Shown here: positions 10,242 to 21,162 of the stretch, piece by piece
Layout: each line of letters opens with the position of its first letter
Position numbering within the stretch: the first letter of the stretch is position 1
Source of the DNA: Breviolum minutum Mf 1.05b.01
Lineage: Eukaryota > Sar > Dinophyceae > Suessiales > Symbiodiniaceae
Length of the DNA: 64,000 bases
Assembly: GCA_000507305.1 (NCBI GenBank)
Contig: DF239225.1
Coordinates: forward strand, 62,001 to 126,000
Reading direction: 5' to 3'
The notes under the pieces: model-generated
What the model was told of the DNA's origin: nothing
Databases searched by the model: none
The model's input: only the letters and a program-made list of their open reading frames with translations
Made by a program: the position numbers and the translations under genes

Positions 10242-10597
10242 ATAATGTGGGATCATTATATGTATTTTGGAACTTTTTTCCAAGCATGTTAAGGTATGAT
10301 CCATTTAGATGCGCTTGGGGTTGATCAACTTTCATTGTGTTCCTAGTAATACTGTAGGGGATAAACTCATCGACCTGCCGTATTTCGTACGGGTTTATAT
10401 ACCCATTTATATACCCATTATATACCCTCTATATAGAGGGATTTATATCCTATAAATTGCCGAAAATAATTGGGTAACTGGGGTGAAAACCTACATATAG
10501 GAGTTATTTCACCCATTCATATCTTGGATGCTTTTTGGATTTCTTTCAGGTGTTTTGTTCCTTTCCACGACGGTAAATCAGCATTTTTGTTCACCAT

Positions 10598-10800
10598 TTG
10601 GGAGTTTTTTATTTTTTTTGCGTCTTAAGCAAATTCCAATGCTTTTCAGTATGCTTGGGTTCTATTCCAAAGAATCAATCTATGGAAGATTTATTTGGCT
10701 TATACATAAATTGTAGTAATAGATCTACTGCAAGAACCTGGTTCATGATTCAACTTTGTCCCCACATTTTTCGGAGAGAAAATTTTGAGACTCGACTTGG
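10598..10800 (+). CDS. candidate exon before FB-V, unknown product
   Basis: A + frame reads NQSMEDLFGLYINCSNRSTA then WFMIQLCPHIFRRENFETRL and leaves in phase 2 at CTTGG/GTTTGT, inside the left terminus of an FB-V. The next candidate exon (10917-10998) re-enters in phase 2, so excising the FB-V joins the two in frame. The upstream border is not defined; the first part may be FB-V remnant. Confidence 0.27.
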
Positions 10801-10916
10801 GTTTGTTTAAGGTGATTTGTTTATGTTTTTTTTACCAAGATAAATCACCATTTTTATCCACCATTTGGGAGCATTTTTTTGGAACTGTTTCCAAACATCG
10901 AACGAGCAAATTCAAG
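10796..10916 (+). mobile_element. FB-V between two candidate exons
   Basis: CTTGGGTTTGTTTAAGGTG to CGAACGAGCAAATTCAAG. Confidence 0.78.
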
Positions 10917-10998
10917 TCCATATGAACAGGCAAAAATTGGGGGAGTCTCGGCGGGCGAGGAGGCAGGTTTCCAAGTCGAGGAGGATGAAAATTCCAGG
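10917..10998 (+). CDS. candidate acidic exon between FB-V and GTAAGT
   Basis: The FB-V right terminus TTCAAG is followed by 82 nt open in one frame, PYEQAKIGGVSAGEEAGFQV then EEDENSR, and by a consensus donor GTAAGT at 10999. Phase 2 in, phase 0 out. Borders, composition and phase agreement with 10598-10800 make this one of the better exon candidates. Confidence 0.33.
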
Positions 10999-11589
10999 GT
11001 AAGTTCTCCGCAGCGAAACTTGTGTGTAACCATCCTGGTTGCTCATTTGTTTGGAAAGGGGCTGGAACAACCCCCCCAAACAAAATATATAGGCAACAAA
11101 CTGCAGGGATATGTTAAGCTGTTAGTTCCAGGGAGTGTATTTTAAAGCAGATGGTATGGTGAGGTCATCTCAACCATATTGAAAGGGGACTTCTTTTCAG
11201 TACTTTTGGGAAATATGTATATGGCTGCGGCCTAAAAATGTAAGGTCCAGGACCTTTCGAAATGATTTGATCCAGACCTTTGGAAATGACATAATGTATT
11301 GGTGAGTTGTATCATTCATGTCATAGCCCAAGGTTGCTATCTCCTTCGGATCGTACCATGAACCGTTCATTTGTGTATGATACTTTACTCCCATCCAGCA
11401 CCCCGAGTCGACAATTGCAGAAAGCCAGTTGCTGTGTGCCAAAATGCCACGGCATGTGGATACATATTGAATCATATTGACGATATTAAGCAGTTTGAAA
11501 CCATGATGCTCTCTCAACATGGGCTGGTTTGTGTTCATATTGCGCCATAAAATTACATGAAGTTTGTTGCTTTTTGTTCCTATCTAAAG

Positions 11590-11661
11590 GAAGCAGACGG
11601 GTCAAAGGTTACCCAGGCTTTCTTTTTGAGATCCGTGTCCATTTAGCACAACAAACAACAG
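11590..11661 (+). CDS. candidate short exon, unknown product
   Basis: Preceded by TTGTTCCTATCTAAAG and followed by GTGGGC; the 72 nt are open as SRRVKGYPGFLFEIRVHLAQ then QTT, phase 1 in and phase 1 out. No repeat homology. Confidence 0.22.
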
Positions 11662-11758
11662 GTGGGCAACGTTCAAAACCCACCAGTGACATTCCATTAC
11701 ATTGGTTGGTTAGTAGGGATATTCCATACATGGAGCATCTGGGATATTGAACTCTTAG

Positions 11759-11900
11759 CAGCAAAAACACCTTTGGTTAACCAAGAAAGAACCGGATCTC
11801 TTCGTTTGGCAAAATTTCCCCCACGAGCCGATGGGATCGTCGTCCTGGTGCCATTTGTTGCACGCTGGAAAAACAGTTTTTTGGGGCTCGTGCAGCTGTG
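11759..11900 (+). CDS. candidate exon ending at an FB-Q donor
   Basis: After CTCTTAG the frame is open as AKTPLVNQERTGSLRLAKFP, PRADGIVVLVPFVARWKNSF, LGLVQL, entering in phase 1 as required by 11590-11661. It ends at GTG/GTACTG, where FB-Q begins. FB-Q ends CATCAACAG, an acceptor-like end, and the bases after it continue in phase for 12 codons to a stop. The - strand over 11760-12150 is also long and open (NPEKVTYEFQRAHDLKNLAF), so strand is uncertain. Confidence 0.24.
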
Positions 11901-11903
11901 GTA

Positions 11904-12013
11904 CTGTTGATGGCTGAAATCCGGCGTTCACCAGTTGAGGGAAAGGTATTTTATCCCACTATTTACAGGTTTCTTTTGCATCCCAGGTGGTGCAGGATTT
12001 CTTCCATCAACAG
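11904..12013. mobile_element. FB-Q foldback element
   Basis: CTGTTGATGGCTGAAATCC to GGATTTCTTCCATCAACAG, TSD TA; lies between open segments. Confidence 0.85.
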
Positions 12014-12222
12014 TAGCATTGAGTACACACCTGAACTTGAACATGGAATCTAAAAATGCCAGGTTCTTCAAGTCGTGAGCTCGTTGGAACTCATAAGTGA
12101 CCTTTTCAGGGTTTGTTAACGTGACCTCCATTTGGTGAATCAAAGGGTCACTTGGAAACTGGTGAAGGTTTGGTCAGATGTGGTCCCTTGTGAAATGGCT
12201 GATTCTTAGGTTCCATATTGGT

Positions 12223-12324
12223 CTGGGTGGTGGCTTCAAATATGTGTTTTTTCATCCCGACCTGGGGAAATGATCCATTTTGACTATATAATATTTTTCA
12301 AAGGGAATTGAAACCACCAACTAG
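12223..12324 (+). mobile_element. FB-A foldback element
   Basis: CTGGGTGGTGGCTTCAAAT to GAAACCACCAACTAG; internal CTGGGGAAATGATCC typical of the family. Confidence 0.82.
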
Positions 12325-12480
12325 TTAGTTTTCGGAGGTGTATCAAACAAGGTTTTGAACAGGTTGAACTGTCCATTGTTTCGAAACAGTTGCTGAAAAT
12401 GTTGGTAGTTTCCAAGAGAAAAAAAGTTGTTTTTCCATCAGGTTCCATGAACTTAATTATATATTATAGGTAAGATGATA

Positions 12481-12599
12481 CTGTTGATGGTTCAGAACTC
12501 CCGTTCCGAAACACCTGGGATGCAAAAAACTTTGTATATAAGTGGTATAAACTACCTTTCCCTCAACTCGTGAACGCCGGATTTCTGAACCATCAACAG
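12481..12599. mobile_element. FB-Q foldback element
   Basis: CTGTTGATGGTTCAGAA to TTTCTGAACCATCAACAG, TSD TA; interior order opposite to the 11904 copy. Confidence 0.85.
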
Positions 12600-13267
12600 T
12601 AGTAATAATAAACCTTTACAAGGATTCCTATCAAACAACCAGATATTTCATGGAAAGTATCCAAGGTTTCATAGGATTTCCATATCTATATATACACAAA
12701 TCAGGTGGTTTGCTGGATTTGTTTCATCAACAGTATCACTTCAACAAGTCACCTTGAGCAAATGTTTTTTTTCTAACCCTTTGACCATACATTTGGTTGA
12801 TTTTTTGGGTAAATGCAGGTAGATATACCATACATATAGGTCCTATTTTTGGTTCAACAACTCCTTGTGTGACTATTTTTTTTTGTGGGGATGACGTTCC
12901 GAACCCCGAAAAAAGCTGGTGGTTTATGTATACACAAAAAGATGGTGACAAGTTCATCAAGTTCATCGACCCTCCAGGGAACGTTCCAGAAACATGGGAC
13001 CCACCGAAAATTGGGGTTCGGTCGGTTATAGGAATTCATCGACTCAAAAGGGCGATGATGGCTGGGATGGGAGATATTCCAAGCAAGTTACAACGGTCAC
13101 CCCTCAAAATCGCACACCGTTTAGGCAATCCCCCGTGTTCGCCAACTATGAAAGGATTCCTTTAGGGCTGTGTTCCAAAGGTGTGTTGAAACAACCTTAG
13201 AGATATGTAACTCCCAGGAGGGTAATGGGTAATCATTGGGTAGAAAGCAAGAGACTAGTTCAAGTTT

Positions 13268-13375
13268 TGTTGATGGAAGAAATCCTATACAACCCACCTG
13301 GGATGTTTTTGAAGCCTTGTAAATAATGGGGATCACCCACCTATTAGCTGATGAAGGTCGCCGGATTTCTGTTTG
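13268..13375. mobile_element. FB-Q, right end decayed
   Basis: TTGATGGAAGAAATCCTATA to GGTCGCCGGATTTCTG. Confidence 0.62.
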
Positions 13376-13499
13376 CCATCTTCCCCAAGAATTTTCCCCG
13401 GATCCAACGGACTTGACCTGGCCGCCAGGTCATTGGCAATGCGAAGCCCGAAGAAATGCAGCATGTACTCATGTCCCGCCTGGGAGCTCGGAAACGTGA
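13376..13499 (+). CDS. candidate GC-rich exon, unknown product
   Basis: GC-rich segment next to a degraded FB-Q. The + frame reads FSPDPTDLTWPPGHWQCEAR, RNAACTHVPPGSSET up to GTGATC. The - strand is equally open (HEYMLHFFGLRIANDLAARS). Coding character is likely; strand is not decided by sequence alone. Confidence 0.28.
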
Positions 13500-13678
13500 T
13501 CAGTTGACCCCCCCGGGGTTGGTTGGGGTTGCAGGAAGGGAACTTTTGAAACTACCGATCCTTATATATGGGGTTGAACCCTAAAATGGTGGGTTTCCCC
13601 AACAACCAGGGTTTTCCCACCAAAAATGATCATTTTAGGGTGTTTTGGGGGTACCACCATTTTGGTGTTAATGTTAAA

Positions 13679-13777
13679 CTGGGTGGTGGTTTCAATTTTT
13701 TTTACTTTCACCCCGAAAATTGGGGAAGATTCCCAATTTGACTCATATTTTTCAAATGGGTTGAAACCACCAGCTAG
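13679..13777 (+). mobile_element. FB-A foldback element
   Basis: CTGGGTGGTGGTTTCAA to TTGAAACCACCAGCTAG; carries the CCCCGAAAATTGGGG internal hairpin subtype. Confidence 0.84.
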
Positions 13778-13986
13778 TTATATACCTTGGGATAGATATG
13801 ATATGAAATATTCATTTTCAGTATTTTTTTTCGTGACTTCAGTAGCACGTGAATACACCATGTTGTTTTTTCTTTAAATATGTATATAATGTATATATAT
13901 ATAGATATATTCATATGTATAAATATATTTTTCACGTAATTCAAGATGTTTACAAAAAAAATATTGGAAATCGGTCAACTTAGAAA

Positions 13987-14166
13987 ATGTTCCACGAATT
14001 GAAGGACCTTCCCAACAAATTATCCGCCCAAATGCTTTGTTTTAAGGCATGCACTTTCTTCAGATTCGGGCGTTTTTTTTTGCGTGTCGGCATCACCTGC
14101 AATTTGATGGCCTGCAATTTCCTCGGTGCTTCAAACGTCCTGGACACGAATTTCGGATCAAATTAG
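13987..14166 (+). CDS. candidate small ORF or terminal exon
   Basis: A 59-codon frame from ATG to TAG, preceded by CAACTTAG: MFHELKDLPNKLSAQMLCFK, ACTFFRFGRFFLRVGITCNL, MACNFLGASNVLDTNFGSN. It lies in a stretch free of recognised repeats. The stop overlaps AG/GTATCA, so it could also be an internal exon. No homologue recognised. Confidence 0.3.
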   Translation: MFHELKDLPNKLSAQMLCFKACTFFRFGRFFLRVGITCNLMACNFLGASNVLDTNFGSN

Positions 14167-14169
14167 GTA

Positions 14170-14489
14170 TCAATGGCTTAGGTACCGGTCGACTTGCAAA
14201 TAGCGGTAAATATTAGGGTGACGAATCCAGAGACTATGAAACGTCCCAGGCTGGAAAATGAAGACCATGAATAGAGATGTATGTATTGTATGTGTATTTC
14301 CTATTGAAAAGATGGTGATTTTCTAACCAGCTATGGTTGTTAACCTGAGTGTAGTCCAGCTACTTATCATTTAGCTAACTTTGGGGATCATCCAAGTAGT
14401 CATTGAAAACATGACCCTTAGGTTACTGCATAGCTGAAACAGCTCTTGAGCTGGATCTTGGATGGTCATGATCCAAAAAACCTTCAAGA
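14170..14489. other. unassigned stretch
   Basis: Unique sequence between a candidate small ORF and a foldback element; no long frame or recognised repeat. Confidence 0.45.
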
Positions 14490-14619
14490 GGCCCAGGGGT
14501 CAAAGAACATTTTTACACGGGAAAATCAACCCTAAAGATTGACAGGTATTGTCCCTTGGTGATGTAGGGTTTCTCCTCTTTTTAGGGTTGTTTCAGGTGA
14601 TTATGGCAAACCCTGGGCC
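14490..14619. mobile_element. foldback element, single copy
   Basis: GGCCCAGGG inverted against CCCTGGGCC, with inner arms CAACCCTAAA and TTTAGGGTTG. Confidence 0.65.
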
Positions 14620-14853
14620 CCCACACTTTTGGATATAGCTAGGCCAAGAAAAACACTTGCCAAGTAATGCCATTCTTTTGAGACCCTTATCCTTTCTTCC
14701 AAATCCCTATATCTTCACTTAATTGCTGAACTTCAGTAACCACTTCTTTTTCATGACAGCTAAACCAGGTCGTTTTTGTTTTTGTTATACATATTTCCCA
14801 GCAGGTAAACTGCGAGGTAAGAATCAAAACAGCAAGTTTAGCACCTTTATCCC

Positions 14854-14955
14854 CTAGGTGGTGGTTTCAAACATTTTTTATGTTCACCCCTACCTGGGGA
14901 AATGATCCAATTTGACTATATAATATTTTTCAAATGGGTTGAAACCACCAACCAG
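14854..14955 (+). mobile_element. FB-A foldback element
   Basis: CTAGGTGGTGGTTTCAA to TTGAAACCACCAACCAG; CCCCTACCTGGGG subtype. Confidence 0.84.
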
Positions 14956-15119
14956 TTATAGGAGTTGTTTCACCCCATTAAGAAACGATCAGCTGCCTCG
15001 GCCCCCCTGAAAAACCTTCCCTGGAGTTGAATGGTTTGGTATTGACGAACCAAAAAAACGCTAAGAAACAGCTTTTGAAATGACTGGCTTTACAGGGTGT
15101 CTATCATCACCCATAATGC

Positions 15120-15220
15120 CATAGGATCCATGTATGGTATATACTATTTTTACCTCCATGTACCATAAATAAAAAGTCAACCAACTGTAGGTAGATATAC
15201 CATACATGGATCCTATGGGT
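15120..15220. mobile_element. FB-B, complete copy
   Basis: ATAGGATCCATGTATGGTAT inverted against ATACCATACATGGATCCTAT around AAAAAGTCAACC. Confidence 0.82.
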
Positions 15221-15390
15221 CACATGATATCACATGCATGGTATACTAAGGGGCCGCAACCCAGAAGCGTTTGGGGGCGTGTCTGGTGCTCAGATTCGTC
15301 TCCTTTTTCTTTGGGAGGCCAATGTGGGCCATGTTTGGTTGGAAGATACTTCTTGGATATCCGAGGAAGTTAGTAAAAAGGTTCGCAAGT

Positions 15391-15488
15391 CTAGATGGTG
15401 GTTTCAAAGATTCTTTATGTTCACTCCTATTTGGGGAAGATGTCCAATTTGACCAATATTTTTCAAAGGGGTTGAAACCACCAACCAG
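15391..15488 (+). mobile_element. FB-A foldback element
   Basis: CTAGATGGTGGTTTCAA to TTGAAACCACCAACCAG. Confidence 0.83.
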
Positions 15489-15539
15489 TTAGCACATGGG
15501 TTTCATAAGTTACAACCCCAATGCATTCCATTTTATTTG

Positions 15540-15632
15540 AGGTATATATTGGCCTGCATTTGGTTGATTTTTAAGGTAAGCGTAGGATTTCGTGCAGGTA
15601 AGTATACCACCAGGACCATACCATACATGGAT
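15540..15632. mobile_element. FB-B, diverged
   Basis: GCATTTGGTTGATTTTTAAG and GTGCAGGTAAGTATACCA with a trailing CATACATGG. Confidence 0.55.
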
Positions 15633-15857
15633 TGGAATACTAACTTCCAACGGCGGGACATCCGTCAAGAGTTTGTAAGTGTTTAGTATCTCCCAAATAG
15701 GTGATTTTCAAGACTTGACTAGACATGGTCAAAAGTCAAAAGCGTTGCACCAAACATTCCGTCAAACAAACATAGCCATAGAATTGCCATAGAAATTCTA
15801 GGATTCCAGTAAGCGGAGCAAATTCTGGGTAGTTACTTCAATATCACTGAACCTGCA

Positions 15858-16050
15858 GGATCCATGGATGGTATATTTATTTATACTCCTGGGAACTGAT
15901 ATATCCCCCAACCAAGGCACTTTTGAGTCGATGATTTTCCTTTTCCCTAGGTGGGATATGTTAGTTCCTGGAGGATACCTACTTTTGCCATAAAAGTCAA
16001 CCATTCATGTAAGTAGATATACGTACTAGTTCCATGGATCACATGTATTT
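15858..16050. mobile_element. FB-B split by FB-G-like insertion
   Basis: Left GGATCCATGGATGGTATATT to 15885, right part from TACCTACTTTTGCC at 15975; the pieces rejoin at TA. Confidence 0.72.
15886..15974. mobile_element. FB-G-like element nested in FB-B
   Basis: CTCCTGGGAACTGA inverted against TTAGTTCCTGGAGGA, flanked by TA. Confidence 0.7.
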
Positions 16051-16404
16051 TCAGGATATCATTCCAAACTTGGTGCATATTTTCAGGTTCGATGACAAAT
16101 GACAAACAACACATCATCAAAACAAATATCAAATCAAAACATATCTTTTCCAGCAAATCAGCTCAGGGGCTGACACGCCGGATGTTTGGGCGGTAAGTCC
16201 ACCTTTAGAGATATCATGACACACCACCCTTGGGGAATGACAGAGGGTCGGTCGTGAACATCCATGCATCTGCTTAGGTGCAGAGCATGTGAAACATCTT
16301 TCTCGAAAGGAGCCGTGGTGAAAACGTGCTTCCCTTGCTTGAATGATTTTGACGTGATTTCACAGCGAAAACGTCTTTGGTGAACTCATTTCATGCGCAT
16401 CAAA

Positions 16405-16510
16405 AGGATCTATGGGACTGGGATATTTTGCCTAGTAATTTACCATCATATACAATAAAAATCAACCATTCAGCACCATTCATGTAGGTAAGTATACATG
16501 GACGGTATGG
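16405..16510. mobile_element. FB-B foldback element
   Basis: GGATCTATGGGACTGGGATA to GGTAAGTATACATGGACGG with AAAAATCAACCATTC inside. Confidence 0.6.
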
Positions 16511-17726
16511 GCTATTTTCTCAACCATGAAATCTTCGTTGATTATTTGACACTTTAACAATGGTTTGTTCTATCTGGTATACAAATTGGGTAATCAAAAA
16601 ATTGCACCCCTTTTTGCATAAAAACCTATATTTCCGAGCAGTGCCCGCCTACAAACCTCCATTTACCACTATTACAGCTAGATCCCTGTATCCTATAGAG
16701 ATCCCCCACTGGATGCGGAGTTACAGGTACGAACTGGGAAGTAGTTGAGCAATGTCAAAAAATCCTGGTGGATGTTTTGACTTTAGACTTTAGGCCATGG
16801 GTTGAAAAAAACACGATTTGGAACAATCTATTTGACAGGTGCTCTGTTGCTCTTATCATCTTCAGCAAATCTAAACTGAAGATCATTAAGTGGGAAATAT
16901 GTTTGGAACTGCTTCCAACCAAAGTTTCTCGAAAAGGAAAACAAGTTCAAGTTTAACAAATTGCACAGTCAGGTGGCTAGTAATCCTGATTTCCGTGGGG
17001 AAACGTGTCATTGCCGGTGTTGCCGTAGATTCTCATGAGACATGGAACCTAAAAAAATCCATTTGAAAGAGAAATCCTTCTTCCATACCTTCATTTTTGG
17101 TTTTCATCGGGAGTTGTTTGTTGGAAATCCCCATGATCCATAGGATCCCTGTAGATTTTTATATACATTATAGATCACATGGATCCTATGGGAACCAGAC
17201 AAATTGCTGATGTTCATCTATAGTTTATTGTTTGACAAAAGCCCTAGACATCCGAAAATATCCAAAGCACCTCCTAAGAAACTGCTTGGAACCCCCAAAA
17301 CATGCCACTAAGAACATCCTCAATTCGTGAGTTCAGCTTAAATCTTGTATGCCTGGATGTCTTCCAGGATAGGGGGGCATGAGATCCTTTTTTTTGTTTC
17401 ATAGTGATTATCAAATCCATCATGCAATAGGAATCCTGGGCACATTTTTGTCTGCGAATCGGATGGGTTATATCTTACACCCATGAAATTTTAATTTCAC
17501 AGTTCGCCCCTGAAAAAAAAGGCAATCCCAAAAAGGAAACTCATCTTCCAACCATTGATTTTCATGGGCTATGTTGAATTTCGGGGGTGAAAACGGCCAT
17601 TTCTTGACGACATGATTCTGCAGGAAAAGATGCATTGGGCTTTGGACTTAAAGGTGCCGGGGGGGACCTTGGCGTGAACACGGGGGGTAGATGAGCAATG
17701 AAACACGACGGGCTATACTACCCCCC

Positions 17727-17818
17727 AAGGATCTTGGACCCTCCAATGGAAGGGTTTGAACCTGTATAGCAGGGGTAGGGTCCTCAAAATAGCCAGTTTT
17801 GAGGGTCCAATGATCCTT
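17727..17818. mobile_element. foldback element, single copy
   Basis: AAGGATCTTGGACCCTC inverted against GAGGGTCCAATGATCCTT. Confidence 0.65.
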
Positions 17819-18099
17819 AGGGCCAGTTAAATGGGGATCATAATAAACCACTATTATGATCCCTATTCATCAACCGGGATTCAAGGGTAATCAAATATTT
17901 CATACGTGGAACCTATGCGTTTCGATTTCGGGCGGTGATTGTGGAATCGTGACATGAACTCAAAGGCCAAGTTCAAGTCATTCTGACCTACAAGAATCAT
18001 TAGAAAAAGCAAATTTTTATTTTTACGGATTGCACCGTGGTAAATCACCATGACCAACCACCATTTGGGAGAATATATTTTGCCATGTTTTACCCTCAT

Positions 18100-18219
18100 C
18101 TTGGATTTGTTAAAGGTGATTTGTTACTTTCTACCCATGGTAAATCATCACTAAACCACAATTTGGGAGACTCTTTTTCGATATTTTTCAAGCATCGAAG
18201 AGTCGGATCAAAATCTAAG
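18100..18219 (+). mobile_element. FB-V element
   Basis: CTTGGATTTGTTAAAGGTG to CGGATCAAAATCTAAG. A truncated copy lies just before (18009-18085). The bases after it are open (LLNLVANVIVMVMRLPILAD). Confidence 0.75.
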
Positions 18220-18561
18220 CTACTAAACCTGGTAGCCAACGTCATTGTAATGGTGATGAGGTTGCCCATCCTGGCAGATTTCTGTTGAAAACATCCCCCA
18301 GGTATATTCCAGCATATTCCAGCGATGAGGTTTCAATGACTCACATTCCCCATGAAAAGGTATGAAAAGGTGAGGGTTGCCACATTTTAGGGTTTTGGCG
18401 AGGTTCTGACGAGCCCCTTTTTAGATACCATCACTATCACCTTGAAAGGCTGGAAAATGAGTTAAAACATATTTATAACCCAACTCTTAACTCTAGTTAC
18501 CGAAATACCATTTTCGCACCAAGTAGGTGCGTTCTTTCAAGGTGTGTAAATGAGCAAGCTT

Positions 18562-18651
18562 AGGAACCATTAACCGTTGGAGCGTTCAAAGTTGCCATTC
18601 CGCAGGACCAAGCAAATCGTCTCTATGCTGACAGCAATTTCGAAGAGGACT
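18562..18651 (+). CDS. candidate terminal exon, unknown product
   Basis: After AAGCTTAG the frame reads EPLTVGAFKVAIPQDQANRL YADSNFEED and stops. The reverse strand of 18570-18755 has an equally long frame. Unique, moderately GC-rich sequence. Confidence 0.22.
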
Positions 18652-18764
18652 GAGTTCCCAGTGCCACGACAGGACACCCTCGAAAACTTTTCCGGCGTTT
18701 CAGGAACCTGAACAAACAACCCGAAATGAAAAGGACCCGGCCCACACCCTGGCAAATTAGCATA

Positions 18765-18858
18765 TTAACATGGAACTTAAAAACACCCAATTTTGAAAAG
18801 GAACATCTTCTTCCAAACCTTCATTTTTGGGGGGTTCCAGCCGTTAATTTTCCAGCGT
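18765..18858. mobile_element. FB-O with repeated right end
   Basis: TAACATGGAACTTAAAAAC to GTTCCAGCCGTTAATTTTCC; a second ATTCCAGCCGTTAGTTTT follows at about 18882. Confidence 0.6.
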
Positions 18859-19137
18859 GAAATCTTCATCATCATTTTTTGGATTCCAGCCGTTAGTTTT
18901 TGTGGACTGGAGTCTCAGGTGTTTGGGGTTGCTTGTTGGTGGACATATCATACCACTTGCAGTTGATTCATAGCAGGTTCCCATGCTATACGTGTAGCTG
19001 CTGTATATGGTAAATCTATATATGCCGTGGGTATATAAATTATTCATAATTATTGTTTGTCAAATCGTGTTTCATGTTGTTTCATTGTCGGTGACGAATT
19101 GCTTGTCCGTTGGATTGTTGGAAACTTTTCATCTCCT

Positions 19138-19211
19138 GGCTGGTCAACCTATCCCCAGGGTTCAACAAGTCCTTATTTAAGCCCTTAATGGGGGGGGGAG
19201 GTTGACCAGCC
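19138..19211. mobile_element. foldback element, single copy
   Basis: GGCTGGTCAACCT perfectly inverted against AGGTTGACCAGCC, 74 bp overall. Confidence 0.72.
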
Positions 19212-19269
19212 ATGATCATACCTATGTGTTTTTTTGATTCCTCCTTTGTTCAACCAATTAAGCAGTGAC

Positions 19270-19400
19270 CAAAACCTTAGTGATTTGCTGCAAGGGATTA
19301 TGCTACCCATTTACATAGGGATTTTGATAAGCCATTATAATCCCTATGAACCAATCAGTAGAATGGAATGAGATAAGGGTTTGGAACATTGCTCAATTGA
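19270..19400 (+). mobile_element. FB-C foldback element
   Basis: GGGATTATGCTACCCATTTA, ATAAGCCATTATAATCCCTA, ends AACATTGCTCAATTG. Confidence 0.65.
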
Positions 19401-19403
19401 ATC

Positions 19404-19501
19404 TTAGGTGGTGGATTCCAACATTTTTTATGTTCACCCTTACCTTGGGAAATGATCCAATTTGACTAGTATATTTCAAATGGGTTGAAACCACCAACTA
19501 G
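19404..19501 (+). mobile_element. FB-A foldback element
   Basis: TTAGGTGGTGGATTCCAA to TTGAAACCACCAACTAG. A separate right-end fragment of the same family lies at 19594-19614. Confidence 0.82.
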
Positions 19502-19750
19502 GAACCTCCAAGAACATGCCATAACCCATCTTCAACTTTGGGTCACTTTTCACAACCTTTCTGTTTAAAGAGGGAGAACTCACCACCGGAAAAGAGGTTG
19601 AAACCACCAACTAGAATCTATGGGGTTGGTGTATTTTGATTCGCATCCAAAAAAAGAACATCGAAAAAAACAGGCTGCTCAGCTCTACAACGATTGTCTC
19701 GTGGCATTAGCACCTTGGACTTGTGGACTATACATATTGATTTGTGTGTA

Positions 19751-19851
19751 AACCCCTGAAGATTAACATGGAACATAATCATGGAGGGTTGGAAGATCGT
19801 TTTCCTTTCCAAATGGGTGATTTGTAGGTTCCATGTTAATCTTCCAGGGTG
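19751..19851. mobile_element. FB-O foldback element
   Basis: ACCCCTGAAGATTAACATGG inverted against CCATGTTAATCTTCCAGGGT; TSD TA. Confidence 0.85.
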
Positions 19852-20032
19852 TACACATATTTTTATCCTTGCCAGAAATATCAGAAATTGATTTTGGGCA
19901 AACCTTACAAAAAACCAGGCAAAAAATCCGGGTTCAATCATCGACTCACGAGTGCGAAAGCTGGCAGGGGATGATCCAGCCGGAGGGTATATAATATGTT
20001 TACTTTCCCTGAAACTAACGGCAAAAACACCT

Positions 20033-20178
20033 CAGCAATGAAAAATACCCTGGTTGTTTGGGGTATATAGGGGATTATACTAACCAATTGTATAGGGATT
20101 AGAATAAACCATTATAAGGATCCCTATTAACCAACTAGTATAATGGAAAGTAGTAAGGTTTTTTTTCGTGGCTCATTT
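20033..20178 (+). mobile_element. FB-C, near-complete
   Basis: CAGCAATGAAAAATACCC, CTGGTTGTTTGGGGTATA to TTTTTTTTCGTGGCTCA; the two ends pair. Confidence 0.8.
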
Positions 20179-20826
20179 GAAAATCAATGGTTGGAGGACT
20201 ATTTTCCTTTTGGGTTTCGGCCTATTTTCAAGTTTCAGGGACGGTAGTTTTTGGGTGATTGCAGACATGTTCTATTTGTATGCGAAGACGATCCAATTGG
20301 GCCCTCAACCAGCAAAATACTATGCTGGGGAAGGGGGAAAGCATCCCAAATAGATACAGTTTTCTCATCCTTCCTACCCTCATTCGTTTACATTAATCAT
20401 CCTCCCAGGGAACCATCCGAACCTATACCTGCTCTATAATGGGGATGATTATATTCCATTTCCTGATGAGCAGTGCTAGGAACCTCCCTTCATGGAAGTA
20501 GTGTTAGTTGTGTCGCAAAAGAAATACCCAGAAACTTCATTGAGTGGCCTTTGCTGATTGCTGAGAATTTTGCCTTGCTGCAATCACTTACCCTGAAATT
20601 CAACATAGATACCCAACATATCTTGTTTGAAAGGAAATACTTGTTGAAAACCATCAGTTTTGCTATCTATTTGTCAAATTTTGGGGGTGTAAATTGGAGG
20701 CTCATCCCAGTTAGTAACTTAGGAACTATGGTGATCGTAAGTCCCAAGACCTGGGGTTGCGAGACTCCGAGACCCCTTCCAAATGGCCTTCATGGCTTAT
20801 AAACCTGGGTTACCAACTATACTTAC

Positions 20827-20935
20827 CTAGGTGGTGGTTTCATTTTTTTAAAAAGGTTTTCACCCCGATTTGCGGGGAAATGATCCAATGACTTTCGCAT
20901 ATTTTTCAAGTGGATGGTGAAACACCACCAACTAT
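20827..20935 (+). mobile_element. FB-A nested in FB-D
   Basis: CTAGGTGGTGGTTTCATT to AACACCACCAACTA, flanked by ACTTAC on both sides. It interrupts the FB-D that spans 20693-21184. Confidence 0.78.
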
Positions 20936-20951
20936 ACTTACTGTACTAACT

Positions 20952-21066
20952 CCCGATCGGCATCAATCGTCATATTCTCAGCTGATGATTGGGGTGTTTG
21001 TCGAATCACCTCCGAAAGGCATAGTATTTAGGTTCCATTATCATTCTCAGAAAGTGAGCCAGGATC
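20952..21066 (+). mobile_element. FB-L within the nested FB-D
   Basis: CCCGATCGGCATCAATCG variant left end, GAATCACCTCCGAAAGGC, ends GTGAGCCAGGATCC. Confidence 0.72.
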
Positions 21067-21162
21067 CCATAGCATCCATGAGACTGGTATATTTCCCTAC
21101 ATTTACCATAAAAATCAACCATTCATGTACATAGGTAAATATACAATCGCCCCCATGGATCC
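21067..21162. mobile_element. FB-B within the nested FB-D
   Basis: CCCATAGCATCCATGAGACTG to CCCCCATGGATCCG; interior AAAAATCAACCATTCATG. Confidence 0.72.

Noticed and set aside
11197-11538. 113-codon minus-strand frame
   Set aside because: Protein-like in places and repeat-poor, but without splice-like borders, start context or recognisable domain, and against the inferred strand; left unannotated.
11760-12150. Long minus-strand frames flanking FB-Q
   Set aside because: They are protein-like and even phase-compatible across FB-Q, but FB-A/FB-V orientation argues for + transcription; recorded only as an alternative reading.
19594-19614. Solo right end of FB-A
   Set aside because: About 20 bp only; noted with the neighbouring full copy rather than as its own element.
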